A stretch of DNA of 5,073 nt from Bacillota bacterium (GCA_021780795.1 JAJXYA010000310.1:1-5073); one strand, 5' to 3'. Shown: positions 1 to 5,073, counted from the first letter of the stretch. A program made the numbers and translations. The notes: generated by a model from the sequence alone, not told the origin.

Positions 1-462
1 TGTAACACCGTTGGCTTTTGGGTTATTAACTGCACTGTCTCCAGCAGCTTTAATAATAGTTAAAATCGTTCCTTCAGTAGGTCTCATAACAGCTTTATAT
101 GCAAAATTTGCACCTTCTAAAATACTTTTAGCAAATTCTTCAGAAGTAGCTTCTTCTATACCTTCTAACCCTTTTCCAATGCCTCTAAATATTTGTGATA
201 GTATAACACCTGAATTGCCTCTTGCACCCATCAGCGCGCCTCTAGCTAATTTTTGCGATACCTCACCAATAGACTTGGTTGACATACTTTCAATTTCTTG
301 CACTGCTGCCTTGAATGTCATTGACATATTCGTACCCGTATCTCCATCTGGAACCGGAAACACATTTAGTGAATTTACATATTCTTTCTCATCTTCTAAC
401 ATATTAGATGCATTTATTACCATATTCCGGAAATGTTGTCCGTTAATTTTTAAGTATTCCAA
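1..462 (-). CDS. fakA: FakA fatty-acid kinase (YloV/DAK family), N-terminal part, runs off the left edge
   Basis: FakA is the ATP-binding subunit that phosphorylates fatty acids presented by FakB proteins, so that exogenous fatty acids can enter phospholipid synthesis. The visible 154 residues form the N-terminal DhaL-type kinase domain. Residues 35-46 read FPVPDGDTGTNM, in which D39 and D41 are the expected Mg-nucleotide ligands. GARGNSGVI lies at 79-87 and RPTEGTIL at 127-134; all three are hallmarks of the family. The frame stays open to position 1, so the middle and C-terminal domains lie outside the window. The start is inferred as TTG at 462-460, because AAGGAGG (471-477) sits 8 nt upstream, no ATG or GTG is available there, and the first residues align with the usual N-terminus (M-E-Y-L-K-I-N-G). 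The Shine-Dalgarno overlaps the stop codon of the upstream Asp23-family gene, so the two genes form a coupled operon. Family assignment is very secure. The FakA role rather than another DAK-domain role rests on known YloU-YloV linkage. Confidence 0.93.
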   Translation of the reverse strand, partial: MEYLKINGQHFRNMVINASNMLEDEKEYVNSLNVFPVPDGDTGTNMSMTFKAAVQEIESMSTKSIGEVSQKLARGALMGARGNSGVILSQIFRGIGKGLEGIEEATSEEFAKSILEGANFAYKAVMRPTEGTILTIIKAAGDSAVNNPKANGVT

Positions 463-475
463 TGTCCGTACCTCC

Positions 476-826
476 TTAGACCCTTACACCTTGGACGTTT
501 ACTGTTATTGCCGCAACCTTCAGTCCTGTATAATTTTCAACATTATATCTTATTTTTTGAATTATATTATTAGCTATTACAGAGATTTTTGTGCCATATT
601 CAACTATTATATATAATTCAATAAATAGTTGATTTTCCTTAGAATGAATTTTAACTCCTTTATTTAAACCATCACTCTTAATCAATTGCCAAAATCCATC
701 CTTGGCATCTTTTAATGCCATGCCCACAACACCATAACACTCCATTGTAGAAATGCCAACTATGTTAGCTAACACTTCTTCTGAATAATATATAGTACCA
801 TTCTCGTTCGTAATGTTACCTTTCAT
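476..826 (-). CDS. yloU: Asp23/Gls24 family envelope stress protein (YloU-like)
   Basis: This is a 116-residue soluble protein of the Asp23/Gls24 family, the usual length for YloU. Family features are the opening NGTIYYSEEVLANIVGI segment (residues 9-25), the central GVVGMA, the beta-strand pair around IELYIIVEYG (residues 69-78), and the C-terminal VAAITVNVQGVRV, which is typical of the fold. There is no signal peptide or membrane segment. Asp23 in Staphylococcus is membrane-associated through a partner and linked to envelope stress; the role of YloU itself is poorly defined. ATG at 826-824 is preceded at 7 nt by AAGGAGG (834-840), so the start is secure. Its stop codon overlaps the fakA ribosome-binding site with a 13-nt intergenic gap, which indicates cotranscription. 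The same pairing is conserved in Bacillus and Clostridium and suggests a link with FakA, but the sequence does not show what that link is. Confidence 0.9.
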   Translation of the reverse strand: MKGNITNENGTIYYSEEVLANIVGISTMECYGVVGMALKDAKDGFWQLIKSDGLNKGVKIHSKENQLFIELYIIVEYGTKISVIANNIIQKIRYNVENYTGLKVAAITVNVQGVRV

Positions 827-860
827 TGTAATTCCTCCTTTTAACCGCCATATAGATTAT

Positions 861-887
861 TTTATATTATAATATTAATTTATTCAA
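861..887 (-). promoter_or_regulatory. Possible promoter of the yloU-fakA operon
   Basis: Read on the minus strand, this very AT-rich stretch holds TTGAAT (882-887), TATAAT (866-871) and TATAAA (861-866). TTGAAT to TATAAA gives a 15-nt spacer, shorter than ideal, and TATAAT is too close to pair with TTGAAT. A promoter must lie somewhere between the divergent genes, but base composition makes the exact boxes uncertain. Confidence 0.3.
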
Positions 888-936
888 GAAAATTAATTTT
901 ATAATTACTTTATTTACTAATAATTTTGTATTTCAC

Positions 937-966
937 TTGCAAGAGTAGTAGTATCTATGTTACAAT
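937..966 (+). promoter_or_regulatory. Probable sigma-A promoter of rpmB
   Basis: TTGCAA (937-942) and TACAAT (961-966) are separated by 18 nt, close to the TTGACA-N17-TATAAT consensus. A transcript would begin near 973 and leave a leader of about 50 nt before the rpmB start. It is the best-matching promoter in the intergenic region between yloU and rpmB. Confidence 0.6.
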
Positions 967-1023
967 AATTTGTGTTTGAATTGAGAAGATTTTTTTCTTC
1001 GTAGTCTTAAGGAGGTGTTTTCA

Positions 1024-1215
1024 TTGTCAAGAAAATGCGAAATATGCAATAAAGGTGTTATTTCAGGTAGCCAATATAGTCACTCACACCGTCAATCAAA
1101 AAGAAAATGGGCTCCAAATATCCAAAAAGTTAAAGCTATAGTTAGCGGAACACCTAAATCTATACATGTATGTACTAGATGTCTTCGTTCTGGTAAAGTA
1201 CAACGTGCTATATAA
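1024..1215 (+). CDS. rpmB: 50S ribosomal protein L28, zinc-ribbon (C+) form
   Basis: L28 is a small protein of the large ribosomal subunit. The 63-residue product begins SRKCEIC and contains the family-defining SHSHRQSKRKW (residues 22-32), followed by VKAIVSGTP and the C-terminal CTRCLRSGKVQRAI. The two cysteine pairs, C5-x2-C8 and the CTRC pair near the C-terminus, mark the zinc-binding variant. The start is set at TTG (1024-1026): AAGGAGG (1009-1015) lies 8 nt upstream, and the resulting N-terminus matches known L28 proteins. The in-frame GTG at 1015 overlaps that Shine-Dalgarno and cannot serve. The gene is transcribed opposite to its neighbours, with its own promoter and a terminator shared with spoVM. 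As I recall, the same inverted orientation occurs in Bacillus subtilis. Confidence 0.96.
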   Translation: MSRKCEICNKGVISGSQYSHSHRQSKRKWAPNIQKVKAIVSGTPKSIHVCTRCLRSGKVQRAI

Positions 1216-1225
1216 TTTAAGAAAT

Positions 1226-1254
1226 AAAAATGCAGCTGTATAAGCTGCATTTTT
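1226..1254. terminator. Bidirectional intrinsic terminator between rpmB and spoVM
   Basis: A perfect 12-bp inverted repeat, AAAAATGCAGCT (1226-1237) and AGCTGCATTTTT (1243-1254), encloses a 5-nt loop. On the plus strand it is followed by a T-run right after the rpmB stop (11 nt away). On the minus strand it is followed by TTTTTATTTCTT, downstream of spoVM. It should terminate both convergent transcripts. Confidence 0.9.
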
Positions 1255-1306
1255 TATTTTGCATGAAACCTATTAACTGCAAATCTAATAATCTGAGTTT
1301 CCTATG

Positions 1307-1375
1307 TTATTTTCTAAAAAAAAATTTAATTATTCGAGATATAAATCTCGGTAATTTAATAGCCACAATTCTCAT
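1307..1375 (-). CDS. spoVM: SpoVM, amphipathic spore-coat anchoring peptide (22 aa)
   Basis: SpoVM is a tiny amphipathic helical peptide made in the mother cell. It recognises the curvature of the forespore outer membrane and anchors the coat ATPase SpoIVA there. This 22-codon frame begins MRIVAIKLPRF and ends with a basic RK. Compared with the 26-residue B. subtilis peptide (recalled), the IKLP-x-F core is kept, including I6 and the helix-breaking P9 that is important for localisation. I15 is conserved, and K17 replaces the B. subtilis Arg. The start is strong: GGGAGGG (1383-1389) lies 7 nt before the ATG. Gene order thiN-spoVM-rpmB is that of other spore formers. The C-terminus is four residues shorter than in Bacillus and rich in Phe. 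It may be cotranscribed with the small membrane-protein gene 141 nt upstream, since no terminator is evident between them, or use its own weak promoter. Its presence indicates a spore former. Confidence 0.88.
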   Translation of the reverse strand: MRIVAIKLPRFISRIIKFFFRK

Positions 1376-1414
1376 CTTTCTTCCCTCCCGAATATGAAGT
1401 ATCCAAAATTTCTA

Positions 1415-1442
1415 ATTATACTACCTATATATAACCAAATAA
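1415..1442 (-). promoter_or_regulatory. Weak candidate promoter upstream of spoVM
   Basis: TATAAT (1415-1420, minus strand) is a full -10 match and would start transcription about 32 nt before the spoVM ATG. The only -35 candidate, TTATTT (1437-1442), with 16-nt spacing, is poor. I could not find a convincing sigma-E motif at this position, although spoVM in B. subtilis is sigma-E-dependent. Confidence 0.25.
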
Positions 1443-1451
1443 CTGCTATGT

Positions 1452-1483
1452 TTTTGCAATGTAAAAAACATGTACTTGCAAAA
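1452..1483. repeat. Short inverted repeat between the small membrane-protein gene and spoVM
   Basis: TTTTGCAA (1452-1459) and TTGCAAAA (1476-1483) are perfect inverted arms. After a one-base bulge the stem can extend by three pairs (GTA with TAC), leaving a 9-nt loop. There is no U-tract after it on the minus strand, so it does not look like a terminator. It could be a protein-binding palindrome or an mRNA stem, or chance in AT-rich DNA. Confidence 0.4.
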
Positions 1484-1516
1484 CCTATTTTTATTTACCA
1501 CTTTATCTGCATATCA

Positions 1517-1687
1517 CTAACAATGGTCGTGGTGATCCATTATACTATAGCCAAAATATACAACTGCTCCTCCCACAGCAATTATCCACCACCAAAATGG
1601 AACTATTATTACCGTTATAATTCCTACGCCTATACATGCAATGATTAATCCAAGCTGCTTTTCTAAACATTTATAATATTTTTTCAT
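1517..1687 (-). CDS. Small two-helix membrane protein of unknown function (56 aa)
   Basis: I do not recognise this gene with certainty. The 56-residue product starts with a short basic segment (MKKYYKCLEKQ), followed by a hydrophobic helix at about residues 12-29. A PFWWW turn lies at 30-34, a second hydrophobic stretch at about 35-47, and a short polar tail ends in DHHDHC (residues 51-56). This reads as a membrane hairpin. The His/Asp/Cys tail could bind a metal, but that is only a suggestion. Coding status is supported by an excellent Shine-Dalgarno, GGGAGGGG (1696-1703), 8 nt before the ATG, and by the coherent hydrophobic pattern. It lies after the thiN terminator and upstream of spoVM on the same strand, with a possible mother-cell promoter just before it, so expression during sporulation is plausible. 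An 84-codon opposite-strand frame covering it has no comparable start signal and no recognisable protein. Confidence 0.75.
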   Translation of the reverse strand: MKKYYKCLEKQLGLIIACIGVGIITVIIVPFWWWIIAVGGAVVYFGYSIMDHHDHC

Positions 1688-1718
1688 AAGTTATTCCCCT
1701 CCCAAAGTATTCCAATAT

Positions 1719-1750
1719 TATTATATGATTCACTATCACCAATGTTACAA
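1719..1750 (-). promoter_or_regulatory. Candidate promoter of the small membrane-protein gene (sigma-K/E-like or sigma-A)
   Basis: Minus-strand CATATAATA (1719-1727) fits the CATANNNTA -10 pattern of mother-cell sigma-K, and an AC dinucleotide sits 16 nt upstream (1744-1745), as in its -35 element. The same DNA contains TATAAT (1720-1725), with TTGTAA (1745-1750) at a long 19-nt spacing, so a sigma-A reading is also possible. Either way transcription would start roughly 25 nt before the ATG. Because the thiN terminator lies immediately upstream, a promoter here is expected. Confidence 0.4.
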
Positions 1751-1757
1751 AAATAAA

Positions 1758-1802
1758 AAAAACTATTTTTTCATTGAAATCATCAATAAAAAAATAGTTT
1801 TT
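1758..1802 (-). terminator. Intrinsic terminator of the kinase-rsgA-rpe-thiN operon
   Basis: Two 20-nt arms (1758-1777 and 1783-1802) pair with a single C-A mismatch (1772/1788) around a 5-nt loop. On the minus strand the hairpin begins 9 nt after the thiN stop and runs into a tract of eight Ts (complement of 1755-1762). The stem is unusually long and almost free of G-C pairs. The plus-strand flank is also T-rich, but no plus-strand gene ends here. Confidence 0.85.
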
Positions 1803-1811
1803 ATTTAAATA

Positions 1812-2447
1812 TTAATCTGATGATAATATTAACATCAGCGTCCCAGATTTAAATTTAAGCTCCACCTGAGGCATTGCAAACTCATTTGAAATAGTTATAC
1901 TTTGCCCAATTTTCAAATTGTAATTATTTAGAGGGTATTTTGCACCCTCAATAGTTAATCCTACTATTTCATCCCCATAAGATTGTACTGAGAATATTTC
2001 ACCCACGGTGCCGTTTAATGAAGTTGAGGTATCAATTAACCTTATAGTATTGTTTTCATCCTTTAAATAAGCATTAACGCCATACTCTAAACAAATTTTT
2101 AACATTCCAATATTGCCAAGCAAATGATCAATTCTACTTCCTGTGCATCCCAAGAATACTATTTCATTTGGTTTCATGGAAAGTGCCTTTTTAACTGCAA
2201 TTTCAGTATCAGTAAAATCCTTTTCTGTAGGATAAATATCTATAATACAATTACTTTTTTTAAAATAATCTAACACGTTTTTATCAATTGAATCAAAATC
2301 TCCTACAAGTAAATTCGGCACTATATTATAACTATATAGGCAATTAGCACCACTATCTGCTCCAATTAAAAATGTATCTCCAGTAATTTCCTTAATGAGT
2401 AATTCTCGAGGGGGTGGATTACCTCCTGACACTATTATAGCCTTCAT
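1812..2447 (-). CDS. thiN: Thiamine pyrophosphokinase
   Basis: The enzyme transfers pyrophosphate from ATP to thiamine, giving thiamine diphosphate directly; it acts in thiamine salvage in the cytoplasm. The 211-residue length is normal. Motifs in order are SGG near the N-terminus, GADSGAN (29-35), VGDFDS (48-53) with acidic residues for Mg-ATP, the signature EKDFTDTEIA (75-84), and GCTGSRIDHLLGN (100-112), which forms the thiamine/ATP site. The C-terminal half is the beta-rich thiamine-binding domain. ATG at 2447-2445 starts 1 nt after the rpe stop. The region before it has only a weak Shine-Dalgarno (AACAGG inside rpe), so translation is probably coupled to rpe. No thiamine-diphosphate riboswitch is visible, in line with its place in a housekeeping operon. 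It is the last gene before a strong terminator. Confidence 0.96.
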   Translation of the reverse strand: MKAIIVSGGNPPPRELLIKEITGDTFLIGADSGANCLYSYNIVPNLLVGDFDSIDKNVLDYFKKSNCIIDIYPTEKDFTDTEIAVKKALSMKPNEIVFLGCTGSRIDHLLGNIGMLKICLEYGVNAYLKDENNTIRLIDTSTSLNGTVGEIFSVQSYGDEIVGLTIEGAKYPLNNYNLKIGQSITISNEFAMPQVELKFKSGTLMLILSSD

Positions 2448-2448
2448 G

Positions 2449-3099
2449 TTAAATACCTGTTCTTAAAGCTTTTATGTTTTCCTCAATTTCACCATTCTTA
2501 AATACAGCCGACCCAGCTACAATTACATCAGCACCACTATTAACAACTTCTCCAATATTGATTGCATCAATGCCACCATCTACTTGAATCATAAGGTCTT
2601 TATTATATTTGTCTGCAAGGCATCTAACTTCTTTGAGTTTATCAGAGCAGTATTCAATATACTTTTGTCCACCAAAGCCAGGGTTTACTGACATAATAAG
2701 TACCATATCAAGATTACTTATTAAATGTTTAATGCAATCTACAGGTGTAGCAGGGTTCAATGCAACTGCTGCTTTAACACCAAAACTTTTTATGTAATTA
2801 ATAGTCCTATCAATATGTCTATCCGCTTCATAATGTACAGTTATAATATCAGCTCCTGCTTTTACAAAATCTTCTACATATCTAGAGGGTTCTTCTATCA
2901 TTAGATGTACATCAAATGGTAATTTCGTTAGTTTCCTAATACTTTTAATGATAGGAATTCCAAAAGAAATGTTAGGTACGAACATTCCATCCATTACATC
3001 AATATGAATCATATCAGCACCATATGCATCCAGCGCTTTAATATGCTCTCCTAGTCTTGAAAAATCTGCTGATAGTATAGATGGTGCTATTTTTATCAT
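2449..3099 (-). CDS. rpe: Ribulose-phosphate 3-epimerase
   Basis: The enzyme interconverts D-ribulose 5-phosphate and D-xylulose 5-phosphate in the non-oxidative pentose phosphate pathway. The 216-residue TIM barrel has the typical length. IAPSILSADF (4-13), HIDVMDGMFVPN (32-43), HLMIEEP (65-71), SVNPGFGGQ (137-145), QVDGGI (172-177) and the phosphate-binding GADVIVAGSAVF near the C-terminus are all present. H32, D34, H65 and D174 are the expected metal ligands, with D34 and D174 as the acid/base pair. The ATG overlaps the rsgA stop codon in an ATGA arrangement (3096-3099), and AGGGGG (3108-3113) lies 8 nt upstream. Position between rsgA and thiN is the conserved one. Confidence 0.97.
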   Translation of the reverse strand: MIKIAPSILSADFSRLGEHIKALDAYGADMIHIDVMDGMFVPNISFGIPIIKSIRKLTKLPFDVHLMIEEPSRYVEDFVKAGADIITVHYEADRHIDRTINYIKSFGVKAAVALNPATPVDCIKHLISNLDMVLIMSVNPGFGGQKYIEYCSDKLKEVRCLADKYNKDLMIQVDGGIDAINIGEVVNSGADVIVAGSAVFKNGEIEENIKALRTGI

Positions 3100-3965
3100 T
3101 TTTTATTCCCCCTAGCAATAATTTCTTCTAACGTTTTTGTATAAAATTTATATCTATCTGTGTAAATTTCATTTGCTTCTACAGCTTCCTTAACTCTACA
3201 ATTAGGTTCTTTATAATGCATACAATTAGAAAACCTACATTCACCTCTATGTTTTTCAAATTCCGGGAAACAACGTTGTAATTGTTCTTTCTCTATGAAA
3301 TCTATACTTAATGATGAGAATCCTGGAGTATCTAGTAAAAATCCTTCTTCATATTCAATAAGTTCACTATGCCTAGTAGTATGCTTACCTTTTTGTGATT
3401 TTTCACTTATATCTCCGGTTTTCATAGCTTCTCTTCCAACTAAACTATTCAATATAGTTGACTTTCCCACTCCAGAAGGCCCACAAAAAACAGTAATATT
3501 ATTTTTTATTCTTGTCTTAAGTTCCTCAAGACCTTGACCCTCTTTTGCTTTTAAAAATATTATATCACAGCCGGCACTTTTTAATTCTGCTATAAGCTCC
3601 TCATCAACTTCCTCAACTAAATCCAACTTATTTAAACAAAGAACTATCTTTAACTTATTATATGTACAAAGCACTAGAAATTTATTGAGCAAATCCATAT
3701 TTAAGTCGGGTTTTTTAAATGCAAAAACTACAAAAGCTTGAGTAACATTAGCAACTACAGGGCGTATTAGTTCTGTATCTCTTGTAAAAATTTTTTCAAT
3801 TACACCCTTATTCTCATCTGCCTCTAATATTATCTCCACTTTGTCGCCAATAACAGGGGAAAGTCCAGCATACCTGAACTTCCCTCTTGCCTTACATTCT
3901 ATGACTTTGTCTTGGACTTTTACAAAATATAGTCCGCCTATACCTTTTATGATTACTCCTTGCAT
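3096..3965 (-). CDS. rsgA: Ribosome small-subunit-dependent GTPase RsgA (YjeQ/CpgA)
   Basis: RsgA is a circularly permuted GTPase that helps late maturation of the 30S subunit; in Bacillus the homologue CpgA is a substrate of the neighbouring PASTA kinase (recalled). The 289-residue protein has an N-terminal OB-fold (about 1-65). The permuted G-motifs follow in the order G4 NKLD (112-115), G1 GPSGVGKS (162-169), G2 region GKHTTRH (193-199) and G3 DTPG (212-215). The C-terminal zinc finger has C243, C248, H250 and C256 as ligands. All key residues are intact. The start ATG (3965-3963) has GGAGG (3970-3974) only 4 nt upstream, somewhat close, but the N-terminus fits the family. The gap to the kinase gene is 75 nt with no obvious terminator, and the 3' end overlaps rpe by 4 nt. 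Confidence 0.96.
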   Translation of the reverse strand: MQGVIIKGIGGLYFVKVQDKVIECKARGKFRYAGLSPVIGDKVEIILEADENKGVIEKIFTRDTELIRPVVANVTQAFVVFAFKKPDLNMDLLNKFLVLCTYNKLKIVLCLNKLDLVEEVDEELIAELKSAGCDIIFLKAKEGQGLEELKTRIKNNITVFCGPSGVGKSTILNSLVGREAMKTGDISEKSQKGKHTTRHSELIEYEEGFLLDTPGFSSLSIDFIEKEQLQRCFPEFEKHRGECRFSNCMHYKEPNCRVKEAVEANEIYTDRYKFYTKTLEEIIARGNKK

Positions 3966-4040
3966 ATATCCTCCATCATTTATCCTTGATTTAATATTCT
4001 TTAGATATGTTTTAGATGCATAACTTACAATTATTTATTT

Positions 4041-5072
4041 TTATTGACCAGTTGCAGGTGTTGTTGGTGTTACTGGAGGTACAACAGCCTTGGATGTTAA
4101 CGTTATAGTATCTCCAACATTAGCCTTAGTCCCCGGTGCCTTGTCTTGTGAATCAATGATATCTTCATCATTTCCAGGGGCTGATATTGTTATATCAGAT
4201 TTTGCAGCTAAATCTTTTGCTTCTTTAACTGTTTTTCCTATAAAGTTTGGAACATCAAATTGCTCTTTTACAGCTTCTTTATACTTATAGTAATTAACAC
4301 CTACCGAATTACCTTCCTTAACTTCTGTATTTGATGCAATACTTTGATTAAAGATTTTACCGTCTAGCGCTTTATCGTTAGTTACTATTTCTTTTCTATC
4401 ACCTAATTTTAAATTTGTACTTTGCAGCACTCGTTCTGCTTCATTTATAGACAGTCCATTTAAATCTGGGACCTTTGTTAATTTAACTTCTGATCCCTTA
4501 CTTATTACTAGATTTACTTTATCACCTTTTTGGACTGAACTATCTTCACTTGGATCTTGGTTTATTACTATACCAATTGCAATGGAATCGCTGAATTCCT
4601 CTGTAATATCTCCGAGTACCAACCCATTTTGTTCAATGATGGCTTTAGCGGAGATTTTGTCAAGTCCTTTAACATAAGGAACTTTAAAACTCTCTGGCCC
4701 ATTACTAACCCTAACCCTTACTTCTCCATTAGATTTCACTTCTGTTCCTTCATCTGGAAAACAAATTAGGACCGTACCTTTTGGTTTGTCGCTATTTTCT
4801 TCTCCAACTACTACAAAATTCAGACCCTTTTCTACAACTAACTTTTCTGCCTCACTCTTGTCTAAACCAATAATTTTTGGAACCACGAGCTTGCCTAACC
4901 CATCATTTGGCTTACCACTATTGGAAAGTGTCTTATAAATGCCACCTGCAATACCACCTAGAACAATTACTAAAATTATTGCAACAGAAACTATTATCTT
5001 CGTTTTATTTTTCTTGTTAATTTTATTTTTTGTATTTTTAACAACATCATCTTTTTCATAGTCAGATACATT
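4041..5072 (-). CDS. prkC: PASTA-domain Ser/Thr protein kinase (PrkC/Stk1), membrane and extracellular part, runs off the right edge
   Basis: PrkC-type kinases sense muropeptides or lipid II outside the cell through PASTA repeats and phosphorylate cytoplasmic targets; in Bacillus, PrkC also responds to germination signals. The window holds the last 343 residues. Numbering from position 5072, there is a Lys/Asn-rich juxtamembrane segment (about 1-25), one transmembrane helix (about 26-46), and four PASTA repeats (about 63-126, 129-194, 198-264 and 271-329). A Pro/Thr-rich tail ending PVTPTTPATGQ follows. Each repeat opens with a VP-x(3)-G element, such as VPKIIGL, VPYVKGL, VPDLNGL and VPNFIGK. 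The catalytic domain lies upstream, outside the window. The GTG at 4886 is an internal Val codon of the first repeat, not a start, because the frame is open and meaningful back to 5072. Immediate downstream rsgA supports PrkC identity; the kinase domain itself is not visible. Confidence 0.92.
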   Translation of the reverse strand, partial: NVSDYEKDDVVKNTKNKINKKNKTKIIVSVAIILVIVLGGIAGGIYKTLSNSGKPNDGLGKLVVPKIIGLDKSEAEKLVVEKGLNFVVVGEENSDKPKGTVLICFPDEGTEVKSNGEVRVRVSNGPESFKVPYVKGLDKISAKAIIEQNGLVLGDITEEFSDSIAIGIVINQDPSEDSSVQKGDKVNLVISKGSEVKLTKVPDLNGLSINEAERVLQSTNLKLGDRKEIVTNDKALDGKIFNQSIASNTEVKEGNSVGVNYYKYKEAVKEQFDVPNFIGKTVKEAKDLAAKSDITISAPGNDEDIIDSQDKAPGTKANVGDTITLTSKAVVPPVTPTTPATGQ

Positions 5073-5073
5073 T

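Noticed and set aside
11..616. 201-codon plus-strand open frame
   Set aside because: It is antisense to fakA and the end of yloU, both of which carry clear family motifs. It has no recognisable domain and no ribosome-binding site.
985..1000. Hairpin GAAGA-T6-TCTTC in the rpmB leader, considered as an autoregulatory or attenuator element
   Set aside because: The stem is only 5 bp of mostly A-U pairs, does not cover the Shine-Dalgarno, and I know of no L28 leader motif that it matches.
1394..1648. 84-codon plus-strand open frame
   Set aside because: It lies mostly antisense to the 56-residue membrane-protein gene. The stretch before its ATG is CT-rich (the complement of the spoVM Shine-Dalgarno), so there is no ribosome-binding site, and the translation has no recognisable pattern.
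3966..4040. Gap between the kinase gene and rsgA, checked for a terminator or promoter
   Set aside because: No inverted repeat with a T-tract and no convincing promoter pair was seen, so the genes are treated as one operon.
4090..4290. 66-codon plus-strand open frame within the kinase gene
   Set aside because: Shadow of the PASTA repeats on the other strand; the same applies to the plus-strand frames at 2609-2797, 3295-3537, 3841-4023 and 4557-4769.
4884..4886. GTG as start codon of a separate PASTA-only secreted protein
   Set aside because: The frame continues open upstream through a transmembrane helix and basic juxtamembrane segment typical of PrkC, and there is no Shine-Dalgarno before the GTG.

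Overview
The window looks like chromosomal DNA of an endospore-forming, low-GC Firmicute, most likely a Clostridium-type organism. The DNA is strongly AT-rich, the Shine-Dalgarno sequences are purine-rich and close to consensus, and the gene content matches the conserved prkC-rsgA-rpe-thiN-spoVM-rpmB-yloU-fakA neighbourhood known from Bacillus and Clostridium. This identification rests on recalled protein motifs and gene order, not on a database search.

Layout, right to left because most genes are on the minus strand. First comes the 3' part of a PASTA-domain Ser/Thr protein kinase (5072-4041, open at the window edge). It is followed by rsgA (3965-3096), rpe (3099-2449) and thiN (2447-1812). 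The junctions are a 75-nt gap, a 4-nt ATGA overlap and a 1-nt gap. A long, nearly all-A/T hairpin with a U-tract directly after thiN closes this unit. Past the terminator lie two short minus-strand genes: a 56-codon two-helix membrane protein of unknown function (1687-1517) and a 22-codon SpoVM homologue (1375-1307). The membrane-protein gene is preceded by a sequence resembling a mother-cell (sigma-K/E type) promoter. rpmB (ribosomal protein L28) runs the opposite way (1024-1215), and a bidirectional hairpin separates it from spoVM. Divergent from rpmB is an operon of an Asp23/Gls24-family protein (826-476) and the fatty-acid kinase FakA (462 to beyond position 1).

Functionally the neighbourhood mixes cell-wall/translation signalling (PASTA kinase, RsgA), central metabolism (Rpe), cofactor salvage (ThiN), spore envelope morphogenesis (SpoVM), the ribosome (L28) and fatty-acid activation (FakA). 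The part least explained is 1300-1760, where the unknown membrane protein sits between thiN and spoVM. Both rpmB and fakA appear to use TTG start codons. No mobile elements, CRISPR arrays, tRNAs or rRNAs were seen.
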